From positions 8,667,072-8,731,071 of the forward strand of contig CM026566.1 of the NCBI GenBank assembly GCA_015143295.1: a DNA stretch of 64,000 nt, written 5' to 3'. This document shows, piece by piece, positions 55,491 to 64,000 of the stretch. Source of the DNA: Tetracentron sinense (lineage: Eukaryota; Streptophyta; Magnoliopsida; Trochodendrales; Trochodendraceae). Under the pieces are notes generated by a model. The model made no database searches, had not been told where the DNA came from, and worked only from the letters and a program-made list of their open reading frames with translations. A program made the position numbers and the translations under genes. Every line of letters begins with the position of its first letter. The stretch's first letter is position 1.

Positions 55491-56462
55491 ATGCAATATT
55501 TTCTTGTTGGTTATTATATGCACATGCTCTTGAAATCTCAGTTCATGCTATCATGCGTGCTCGTGTACGTGTCAATCATGACAATAGTCGAATGAGGATA
55601 ACAAGAGAGATATGGCATCACAATTCCATTCATAATATATTCATGTGAGCATTTGAGTAATTAACATGGCATTTGAGTATTTAAGCATTTTCTTCCCTTA
55701 AGTCATGATTTTATAGATTCGGCATTTTGTTAAACACATAACATATATTGTTCCTTAGTAGTTCATCTTCTTCCTTTTTATGCATATTTTCCATTCAATC
55801 ACACAAGGGTAAGTTTATTATTTGTACAATGCCCATCCTCCATTTTCCAATTCACACCCCACACATCATACATCATTCCTTCGGCATCCAATCGCCTCAA
55901 TCCATACCCATCCAAACATCCGTACCATTCTTCCTTATCTTGTTTATGTTCATTAGAGATGTTTATTAGAGATAATACATTTCATAAAGAAGAAACCTAA
56001 TAACAAGGATCACATTCCATATAGAAACCTAGATTATTGCTAGGGTAAGTTGGTAGGGTGTACTAACCTTAATCAAGGCTGGATCTTGTTTGTAAACCTT
56101 GATTGGAGCTCCAACTTGCAAGAAGAAAGACTCTTGCTTGAAGAAGGCTTGAGTGGGAAGGAAACCCTCTTGAAAATAGCTTGGAGAATGCTGTCCTTGC
56201 TTGAGAGAGAGACTCTCCCACGAGCTTGAGGATTGGCTTTGAGAGATCCAAGCAAAAAAGGATTGATCTTGGGTGTTTAAACCCTTGATTTCTTCACCAA
56301 GGATGCCCAAGGAGAAAACCCTCTACTTCTCCTCCCCTTTCTCTCTAAATGTTCTAAGTGTAGTGAATGGGGACCCAAATGGTCGAGCAAGCCCTTATGG
56401 GTAAGGATTTAACGCCCAAAAGATGAAAAAGCCCTTACTGAAATTTCTGCAAAAACGCGAAG

Positions 56463-56647
56463 ACCGAGCAATCAGTGGTTATGACCGATCGATCGGTTGC
56501 CTACCAAGCGATCGGTGTTCTGACTGATCGACTGATCAAAAACATGCTCTCTGGAAAATTTCCCCATACAAAATTTTTGACCAGTCGATAGATACCGATC
56601 ATTCTTTTTTGGACCGATCGATCGCTACTACTGACCGAGCGAACGGT
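56463..56647 (-). promoter_or_regulatory. Decayed ACCGATCGATCGGT motif array in U3
   Basis: Seven positions, several mutated (ACCGATCATTC, ACCGAGCGAACGGT, GACTGATCGACTGATC), fewer perfect palindromes than in element A. Confidence 0.6.
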
Positions 56648-56857
56648 GCTCTGTAGGTTCCGACTGTTTTGACCATATCTTTTGACTCGCTCGTCGGATT
56701 TTGACAATTCAACTTACGTTGGATTCGCCTTTCAAAAACAAACATTTCTGACATTTAGAATTTCCAATTTCTCCCTTATTTATTAATTAGACTACGAGAA
56801 AGGCCAATTAGCTACGAAAACGGTATTCATTAAGTATAGAAAAGTCGGGGTGCTACA

Positions 56858-56870
56858 TTCTCCCCCCCTT
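56858..56870 (-). other. Polypurine tract of element C
   Basis: The minus strand reads AAGGGGGGGAGAA against the 3' LTR. Confidence 0.85.
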
Positions 56871-56943
56871 ACAAAAATTTTGTTCTCGAAATTTGGACGA
56901 TACATACATGCACAAGACCAAAATACAAGGGAATGTCAAGGCC

Positions 56944-57663
56944 CTAAACAAGTAACTGAGGATACTTTTCTTGTACTTCGGCTTCTCGTTCCCATGTAGC
57001 TTCCTCCCTTGAATGGTGTTTCCATCTTACTAAGACCAAGGGAATGGTCTTGTTGCGCAAGACTTGATCTCGCCTATCCAAGATCTGCACCGGTTGTTCA
57101 ACTAGGGTGAGGTCTTCTCGAATCTCTATCGGATCCAACTCGATGACATGAGAAGGATCCGGGATATACTTCCGGAGCATAGAGACATGGAATACATTGT
57201 GGACCGCCGTCATATAAGCGGGTAAAGCAACACGATAAGCTACCTCACCGACTCTAGTAATGATCTCGAACGGACCCACATATCTCGGGCTAAGCTTGCC
57301 CCTCTTCCCGAATCGCATAACACCCTTGGTCGATGAAATCTTGACAAAAACAAAGTCCCCAACTCGAAACTCAAGGTCCCGCCTACGGGTATCGGCATAG
57401 CTCTTCTGTCGGTCTTGTGTGGTCTTCAACTTCTCCCGGATGAGCTTGACTCTATCCGCCATTTGTTCTATCAACTCGGGGCCCAAAATTTTTCTTTCTC
57501 CCACTTCATCCCAATACAACGAGGATCTAAAACTTCTTTCGTACAAAGCCTCAAAAGGCGCCATCTTTATGCTTGCCTGATAGCTATTATTGTAAGCGAA
57601 TTCCACCAAAGGTAGGTGATCTTCCCAACTTCCTTTAAAATCCAGCATACAAGCTCGGAGCAT
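56944..57663 (-). pseudogene. pol: Element C integrase C-terminus and chromodomain
   Basis: 239 codons, open to the natural stop. From [19 protein letters not shown] through the integrase C-terminal SH3-like region ([38 protein letters not shown]) to the chromodomain-like tail [15 protein letters not shown] and [20 protein letters not shown]. It is in the same frame as the preceding integrase part, separated by one TAG. Unlike B, the chromodomain is complete. Confidence 0.88.
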
Positions 57664-57675
57664 ATCTTCAATAAC

Positions 57676-58488
57676 CTAATTCACTCGCTCAGTTTGCCCA
57701 TCCGTCTGTGGATGGAAAGCCGTGCTAAAGTCCAACCGGGAACCCATGGCACTCTGAAAGCTTTTCCAAAACCTGGAGGTAAATCTAGGGTCCCGATCCG
57801 AGACAATGCTCACTGGCACCCCATGCAACCGAACTATTTCTTTGACATACAATGCAACCAACTGATTGGAATTGAAGGCAGTCTGGTAGGGCAAGAAATG
57901 GGCGGACTTCGTCAGTCTATCGACCACAACCCATATAGCATCAAAGTTTCTAACCGTCTTCGGCAACCCCACAATGAAGTCCATAGGTATGTGCTCCCAT
58001 TTCCACTCTGGAATTGGGAGAGATTGTAAAAGTCTGGCTGGTCTCCTATGTTCGGCTTTGACTTGTTGGCACACCAAGCATTTAGACACATACTCCACTA
58101 TTTCTCGCTTCATGTTCCGCCACCAAAAGTGCTTTTTCAAGTCCCTATACATTTTGGTACCTCCGGGGTGAACGGTGTACTTGGACCGGTGAGCCTTGTA
58201 TAAGATTTCTCGTTTAAGCTTCTCTTCAGCTGGGACACATACTCTTCTCTTGAAAATGATAATCCCATCATCCCTCACCGTAAAATCCTTGCTGCCACTC
58301 TTAACTGAATTGTCTCGGCAAGAAAGCAGCTCGGCATCCATTCCCTGCAACTCCTTGATCATGCTCAACACAAATGGCCTAACTGTGATGTTAGCCATTA
58401 CCGGCCCAAAGGTAGGGAGACTAAAACTGATGTCGAGGTTGGACGTATCCTCTAGCAACCTCCACTCCTTCAGCATCATATGCGCCAA
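57676..58488 (-). pseudogene. pol: Element C RNase H-integrase linker and integrase core
   Basis: 270 codons. The zinc-binding region ([33 protein letters not shown]) and core ([40 protein letters not shown]) are intact. It ends at TAG where CAG is expected in RVNQVIEDM. The first 130 residues (for example SFSLPTFGPVMANITVRPF, VRDDGIIIFKRRVCVPAEEK) differ far more from A and B than A and B differ from each other, suggesting this part came from another lineage. Confidence 0.88.
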
Positions 58489-58593
58489 AAGTCCAGTGGC
58501 CTTCTGGTTAAGAGCATCGGCTACAACATTCGCTTTGCCCGGGTGGTATTGAATGGAGCACTCGTAGTCTTTTAAAAACTCTACCCATCTTCT

Positions 58594-59877
58594 TTACCTC
58601 AGGTTAAGCTCCTTCTGGGAAAACAAATACTTAAGGCTTTTATGATCTGTGAATACCTCAAATTGTTCCCCATAAAGATAATGTCGCCAAATCTTGAGTG
58701 CAAACACGACCGCAGCAAGCTCCAAGTCATGAGTGGGGTAATTCTTTTCATGCTCTTTCAATTGTCTTGATGCATAGGCAATGACTTTCTTGTGCTGCAT
58801 AAGGACACACCCAAGTCCGATGTGCGAAGCATCTCTATACACCTCATAACCACCATGTCCGGATGGCACAGTAAGGACGGGGGCCGTGGTGAGGCGTTTC
58901 TTCAACTCTTGGAAACTCACTTCGCATTTGTCGCTCCAACTAAACTTAGCATTCTTCCTCTTCAAGTAAGTGAGAGGTGCAGCCAAACTGGAGAATCCCT
59001 CCACAAATCTCCGGTAATAGCCTGCCAACCCGAGGAAACTACGTATCTCAGTGACGCTCTTGGGTTTCTCCCAGCTCATAACTGCCTCTATCTTTGTCGG
59101 GTCTACAGAAATACCCTCGGCTGACACTACGTGGCCTAGGAACACCACTTTCTCTAACCAGAATTCACACTTGCTCAATTTGGCATATAGCCTATGCTGT
59201 CTCAACATCTCTAGAGCAAGGCGGAGGTCTCGTGTGTGATCTTCCCGTGTCTGGGAATACACCAAAATGTCATCGATGAACACAATCACGCATCGATCCA
59301 AGTATGATCGGAACACCCGGTTCATCAAATCCATGAACGCCGCCGGTACATTCGTCAGCCCAAAAGGCATGACAAGGAATTCGTAATGCCCATACCGAGT
59401 CTTGAAAGCCGTCTTCGGAACATCCTCCAACTTGATCTTTAGCTGATGATACCCCGATCTAAGATCAATCTTGGAGAAAAATCTCGCTCCCTTCAGTTGG
59501 TCGAACAAGTCGTCTATCCTTGGCAAGGGATAACGATTCTTGATAGTTACCTTGTTCAACTGACGGTAGTCTATACACATTCTCATTGACCCGTCTTTCT
59601 TCTTCACAAAGAGAATCAGAGCTCCCCACGGTGAGACACTTGGTTGGATGAAACCAAGTTGTAACTCCTCAATCTGTTTCTTCAATTCTTCAAGCTCTAT
59701 AGGGGCCATTCTATATGGTGCCCTTGAAATCGGAGCGGTACCCGGAGCAAGCTCTATAGCAAACTCAATCTCTCTATCAAGAGGTAACCCGGGAAGTTCT
59801 TCCAGGAACACATCTAAGAAGTCACTCACAACCGGAATGGCCAAAGAGTTCGGTGCCTCTGGGTTTGCTATGCTCAA
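58594..59877 (-). pseudogene. pol: Element C reverse transcriptase and RNase H
   Basis: 427 codons. RT carries [34 protein letters not shown] and the catalytic FIDDILVYS; the connection region is [18 protein letters not shown]. RNase H starts with [10 protein letters not shown], where the first catalytic motif YSDAS has S replaced by R, and continues [20 protein letters not shown] and [11 protein letters not shown]. It stops at TAA for CAA after ELNLR. The reading then continues in frame to 58488. One codon is missing in ELQLGF compared with B (ELQQLGF). Confidence 0.9.
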
Positions 59878-59913
59878 AGCTGCGAGGCGAGCAATGTCCC
59901 TCTCTCTTAATCC

Positions 59914-60189
59914 TCAGAAATGAAAAGGCTTAACCCCTCCCAGCTTGAAGTTCACCATCTTTTCAAAACACACAACATGCCCGTGATTGTTTGCCAACCA
60001 ATCCATCCCTAGGATGACATCGAAATCCAAGTCTCGGAAGTCTAGGATGATGAGATCGGCTAATAGTTCATTCTCCCCCACTTGAACCACACTATCCCTG
60101 AATATCTTGTCCGTATCAACTGACTTGCCGAGTGGAGTTGCAAAACTTGGTGAGATAAAAGAGTTCGTAGATCTTGTGTCTATCAACAC
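59914..60189 (-). pseudogene. pol: Element C protease, inactivated
   Basis: The aspartic protease motif reads LIDTRSTNSF, with R for the essential G of D-T-G. Compared with B, 17 residues between PSFA and TPLGKS are missing (in-frame 51-bp deletion). A 13-bp deletion between two GAGTG repeats just upstream, near 60189, also puts it out of frame with the exon start. It ends at TGA for CGA (PFHF-stop-GLRERD). [14 protein letters not shown] is conserved. Confidence 0.88.
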
Positions 60190-60208
60190 TCGTTCACTAA
60201 TAAAGCGC

Positions 60209-60339
60209 CTGTGCGATTAAGTAACTAATATCAGTAGATTTCAAATAGTAACAAGCATCATACATAGGTAACTCCTAATAATAGTCACAAAATCAACCAT
60301 AGAAATCTTACACAACTTAAACTCTAGGATTTTACGTAC
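60209..60339 (-). other. Putative gag-pol intron of element C
   Basis: 131 bp. In sense the donor is CAAG|GTACGT, the strongest of the three, and the acceptor CGCACAG|GC. CTGAT about 25-30 nt upstream fits a branch site. Unspliced reading stops at TAA two codons into the intron. Confidence 0.68.
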
Positions 60340-61203
60340 CTTGCACGACATCGTCGGATACACGTGCGTCTCTCTCTGACAGGGTGAAGACTCGGCCCTG
60401 TGTGGCCGGGCGACGAGGCCGTGTAGACTGTGAGGCCCTCGAAGCTTGAGAAGAGCTAGGCTGAGATGTCTGCCTATTCGGAGGCCAGCTCCCTTGAGAC
60501 TGAGCTGGCATATGACGTCGGGGACAATCTCTAACCATGTGGCCTGGTCACCACAATGGAATGAACTTCCTGTAACCCTCCGGTATTCTCCCGCTGGATG
60601 CCTCCTTCCATGAAGGGTGCAGATATTATGCGCATAGGTGGGAGGAGCATATCCCGTAGCCTGAGTCACTGCGGGGCGAGGAGCCTGAGCAAAAGCCAGG
60701 CGAAAAGCCGGTAGAGCAAAAGGGCAGGGAGCTTGTGGTGCCGAATATATCCTTTGTGACTGAGCCGGCCCTGCGGACTGATACAAGCTAGTCCTTGCTC
60801 TTTTGTCCTCTGAACTACTCGAGTGTCCTTTCTCCATTCCTCTTCTCTTGAAGAACTCCTCGGAGTTCGACTCGGCCAAAAGTGCCTTGTCCGCTACTTC
60901 TGAATATGTCTCATGTCTGAACATTGAGACTCGGTCCTTGAGGTAGGCCTTCAACCCCCTCTCAAATTTTGGGGCTTTCATAGCCTCGGTCGCTATCATA
61001 TATGGAGAAAATTTGGATAGCTCCGAAAACTTGGCTTCATAAGCGTCTACGGACATATTACCTTGCTCCAAGGTAATGAACTTCACTTCCATCTTCTCTT
61101 TCATCCCGACCGGGAAGTACTTCTTGTTGAAAACGTCCAAGAATTCCTCCCAAGTCCAGTCTTGACCTTGTCGGGTCAACTCTCGGGTCCGAAGTGCTGA
61201 TTT
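60340..61203 (-). pseudogene. gag: Element C gag, C-terminal part
   Basis: It continues the gag domain (TWEEFLDVFNKKYFPVG, YEAKFSELSKFSPYMIATEA), then a proline/alanine-rich linker and two zinc knuckles. The first is damaged (CTLHGRRHPAGEYR, where C-x-x-C and the last C are lost). A 1-bp deletion at about 60542 in the second (CGDQGHMVRDC) shifts the frame. GRVFTLSERDARVSDDVVQG closes the exon at the splice donor. Confidence 0.88.
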
Positions 61204-61206
61204 CCA

Positions 61207-61575
61207 TCAATGGTCAGCCTCGCCTTCACGCATAAAGGTGGCCCAAGTAACCCTCTCTGCCTCAGTAGGTGCCAACACGGAGAAGATCTTTTCTAATTGC
61301 CGAATCCATCCTTCGGCCACAAGCGGGTCAATACTCCCACAAAAGGTTGGAGGCCTCATCCTCCGAAAAGAATCTATTCCAGCTTGTGCTCGATTAGGAG
61401 GAGCCGGTATAAGCGCGGCATTAGGCAGAGTGGCCGGTTGCCTCGCCACTAGCATAGCCAAGGTCTCGGCTATTGAAGCGAAGGCTTGGGCAAAGTCGGG
61501 TTGATCATCACCCGATTGAGCATCACCTCCATTGCCCCTTGTGTTGTACCCATGACCCCGGGTATTGCGTCTCAT
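61207..61575 (-). pseudogene. gag: Element C gag, N-terminal part
   Basis: It starts MRRNTRGHGYNTRGNGGDAQ at 61575, by comparison with A and B; an in-frame ATG seven codons upstream (61596) is less likely. It carries RMRPPTFCGSIDPLVAEGWI and ends EGEADH at TGA, where W (TGG) of HWWKS is expected. With one base restored for the later deletion, the total length up to the donor equals that of B. Confidence 0.9.
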
Positions 61576-61880
61576 AATTTCTCCTGAGAACGACAATACA
61601 ACATGAGTCTACCTTAGATACACATTTAGGAATTAGTTCATAATTTACTCAATACATATACATCAACCATATTTACTGAGCACAAATCATGCACACATGG
61701 TATACAACGCAATATCATAACATATAATCCATGTTCCTAGCGTAGGACTCTAAGTTTGGTTGAGATTCAACCTATTTTGACTAGGACTAACTTGTTAGTC
61801 CATACTTGGAATACAACTCTAATACCTTGTTCAATCATGGTATCAAGTACTAAACAACCCTAGGGACTCTAATGCCTAGG

Positions 61881-61892
61881 GCTCTGATACCA
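61881..61892 (-). other. tRNA-iMet primer binding site of element C
   Basis: The minus strand reads TGGTATCAGAGC, four bases inside the 5' LTR. The leader 61576-61880 is untranslated, with nothing else recognisable. Confidence 0.92.
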
Positions 61893-62611
61893 CCTCTGTC
61901 GTGTCCCAAAATACCCCCTAGGAGTTTAGGGATACTTTAGGTGTGACTAAACGTACCTGCCAAACCATCCTGTCAAGAACACGATATTTACAGCACTAAA
62001 ACAATAATAATCAGCGTGCGGAAGCGTAAACTAAAATTTTCATTTCTTCTATAGTTCTAAAATGGTATTCCAAGTTAACATATAAACAAAAACATGTCTA
62101 AGTTTAAGGTGGACAGGCTCACCTATCAAAATGTCACAACTACTCAAAAATCCCCTCGCACTCTCCCCTCAACAGTAGTCAACGTATGGCCACACATCGA
62201 GGTCTAGATCCGCCTGAGACTGTAGTGGAATAGACGGTTCTCTCTCCTCTATGTACACTTCCTTGACCCAAGGCTCCGGGTCGAGGGCTCCCTCAGTACC
62301 TGCCGACATGAAAGTACGGTTGAGCATGGAATACTCAGCGAGTACAAGCTACTAGCTAACCATAATAATAATAAACACGCAAAGAGTAATACAATACCAA
62401 TCATCAATTCAAGGCAATAGTAAAATCATAGAATTAAACAATATTAACCATGGAGCAATATTATGATCTTGATGTACGTGCATGGATGCAAAAACGCCGA
62501 TAAAACTCATGCTTGAAAACCCGTTTCCATATCTCGGTATACCTTGTGAAAATCATGTATACGTGCATGCATGAATGCCTTGTCATCATCTTGTAAACTT
62601 GCATCTTGTAA

Positions 62612-62888
62612 CTTGTGAGCCAGAGGCTAGCACCCGAATCTCCCTAGGCTACCAACCTCCTTGATATATGGTTTTCTTGTGAGCCAGAGGCTAGTATCCG
62701 AATGTCCCTGGGCTACCAACCTCCTTGACAATATGTGATTTTTATTACTTGTTTAGTTTTCTTGTGAGCCAGAGGCTAGTACCTGAATGTCCCTGGGCTA
62801 CCAACCTCCTTGACAATATGTGTTTTAGGGGTTTTCTTGTGAGCCAGAGGCTAGTACCCGTATCTCCCTGGGCTACCAACCTCCTTGA
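62612..62888 (-). repeat. LTR minisatellite, four units
   Basis: Same four-unit arrangement as 55213-55490; the copy number did not change between the two LTRs of C. Confidence 0.8.
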
Positions 62889-63861
62889 CATGTAATATTT
62901 TCTTGTTGGTTATTATATGCACATGCTCTTGAAATCTCGGTTCATGCTATCACGCGTGCTCGTGTATGTGTCAATCGTGACAATAGTGGAATGAGGATAA
63001 CAAGAGAGATATGGTATCACAATTCCATTCATAATATATTCATGTAAGCATTTGAGTAATTAACATGGCATTTGAGTATTTAAGCATTTTCTTCCCTTAA
63101 GTCATGATTTTATAGATTCGGCATTTTGTTAAACACATAACATACATTGTTCCTTAGTAGTTCATCTTCTTCATTTTTATGCATATTTTCCATTCAATCA
63201 CATAAGGGTAAGTTTATTATTTGTACAATGCCCATCCTCCATTTTCCAATTCACACCCCACACATCATACATCATTCCTTCGGCATCCAATCGCCTCAAT
63301 CCATACCCATCCAAACATCCATACCATTCTTCCTTATCTTGTTTATGTTCATTAGAGATGTTTATTAGAGATAATACATTTTATAAAGAAGAAACCTAAT
63401 AACTAGGATCACATTTCATATAGAAACCTAGATTATTACTAGGGTAAGTTGGTAGGGTGTACTAACCTTAATCAAGGCTTGATCTTGTTTGTAAACCTTG
63501 ATTGGAGCTCCAACTTGCAAGAAGAAGGACTCTTGCTTGAAGAAGGCTTGAGTGGGAAGGAAACCCTCTTGAAAATAGCTTGGAGAATGCTGTCCTTGAT
63601 TGAGAGAGAGACTCCCCCACGAGCTTGAGGCTTGGCTTTGAGAGATCCAAGCAAAAAAGGAATGATCTTGGGTGTTTAAACCCTTGATTTCTTCACCAAG
63701 GATGCCCTAGGAGAAAACCCTCTTCTTCTCCTCCCCTTTCTCTCTAAATGTTCTAAGTGTAGTGAATGGGGACCCAAATGGTCGAGCAAGCCCTTATGGG
63801 TAAGGGTTTAACGCCCAAAAGATAAAAAAGCCCTTATTGAAATTTCTGCAAAAACGCGAAG

Positions 63862-64000
63862 ACCGAGCGATCGGTTGCCTACCGAGCGATCGGTTGCCTA
63901 CCGAGCGATCGGTTTTCTCACCGATCGACTGGTCAAAAACATGCTCTCTGGAAAATTTCCCCATACAAAATTTTTGACTAGTCGATAGATACCGATCGAT
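63862..64000 (-). promoter_or_regulatory. ACCGAGCGATCGGT motif array in U3 (C, 5' LTR), partial
   Basis: ACCGAGCGATCGGTTGCCT occurs in direct tandem, twice in full and a third time to GGTT, suggesting a local duplication that the 3' LTR lacks. The array runs off the window. Confidence 0.6.

Larger units (their letters stand above)
54480..56857 (-). repeat. 3' LTR of element C
   Basis: 2378 bp, plus-strand ends TATCGCGCTCC (TG decayed to TA) and GGGGTGCTACA. Confidence 0.9.
54480..64000 (-). mobile_element. Tekay/Del-type Ty3-gypsy element C, defective, cut by the window end
   Basis: Order in minus-strand sense: 5' LTR from 61897 past the window end, PBS 61881-61892, gag 60340-61575, putative intron 60209-60339, pol 56944-60208, PPT 56858-56870, 3' LTR 54480-56857. 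It inserted in element D; the left flank is TTTCC (54475-54479) and the right flank is outside. The protein is closest to B in gag, RT and the integrase end, but differs sharply between RNase H and integrase. Four internal pol stops are all C-to-T in the sense strand. Confidence 0.93.
61897..64000 (-). repeat. 5' LTR of element C, incomplete at the window end
   Basis: It begins TGTCGTGTCCCAAAAT on the plus strand and matches 54480 onward throughout, with scattered substitutions and small indels. The window stops inside the U3 motif array, so its outer end and target duplication are not visible. Confidence 0.92.

Overview
This window is plant nuclear DNA, almost certainly from an angiosperm and probably a eudicot. 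It consists nearly entirely of nested LTR retrotransposons. I recognise no host gene, rRNA, tRNA, CRISPR array or bacterial feature. The coding material is Ty3/gypsy Tekay/Del-type chromovirus gag-pol, Ty3/gypsy Tat-type gag-pol, and Ty1/copia SIRE/Maximus-type gag plus an env-like ORF. The density, nesting depth and many solo LTRs suggest heterochromatin such as a pericentromere.

Layout. 1-4482 holds a solo LTR of an unassigned family (779-2954, perfect GTTAG duplication) and a truncated Tekay-like LTR (3139-~4482). 4483-8000 is the 3' LTR of a minus-strand Athila/Tat-like element, split by a Tekay-like solo LTR (4569-6800). 8385-9826 is a truncated Tekay LTR that ends abruptly inside SIRE-type gag. 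9827-26940 is SIRE-type element 1: gag, no pol, then a 3' LTR at 25602-26940. It is interrupted by Tekay element B (10295-20030, TSD TCTCT) and a solo LTR (22343-24754, TSD GTTAA). About 27058-47191 is a dead minus-strand Tat-type element, interrupted by a solo LTR (28888-31255, TSD GAATG), Tekay element A (32704-42416, TSD ATAGG) and another solo LTR (43405-46526). 47192-50062 is SIRE-type element 2 (5' LTR, PBS, gag). It is cut by element D (50063-54479), a SIRE-like 3' LTR plus env-like ORF on the minus strand. D is in turn cut by Tekay element C (54480 to beyond the window end).

Element A is intact: full Gag and Pol frames, PBS, PPT, a target-site duplication, and two 2268-bp LTRs that appear identical. 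B and C have the same plan but are dead, carrying premature stops (mostly C-to-T in the sense strand) and small indels.

The observations most worth following: (1) A, B and C all separate gag from pol by a short AT-rich segment (131-141 bp) with GT/AG ends. Removing it would fuse gag in frame to protease, while leaving it in gives a Gag stop. This predicts that splicing sets the Gag to Gag-Pol ratio. (2) The Tekay LTRs carry tandem arrays whose units are hairpins. The unit sequence differs between families, yet stem bases covary between units. (3) Gypsy and copia LTRs alike carry arrays of short self-complementary motifs in U3, a different motif in each lineage. In element D the same motif recurs before a TATA box directly upstream of the env-like ORF. 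I did all comparisons by eye, with no alignment, folding or database search.
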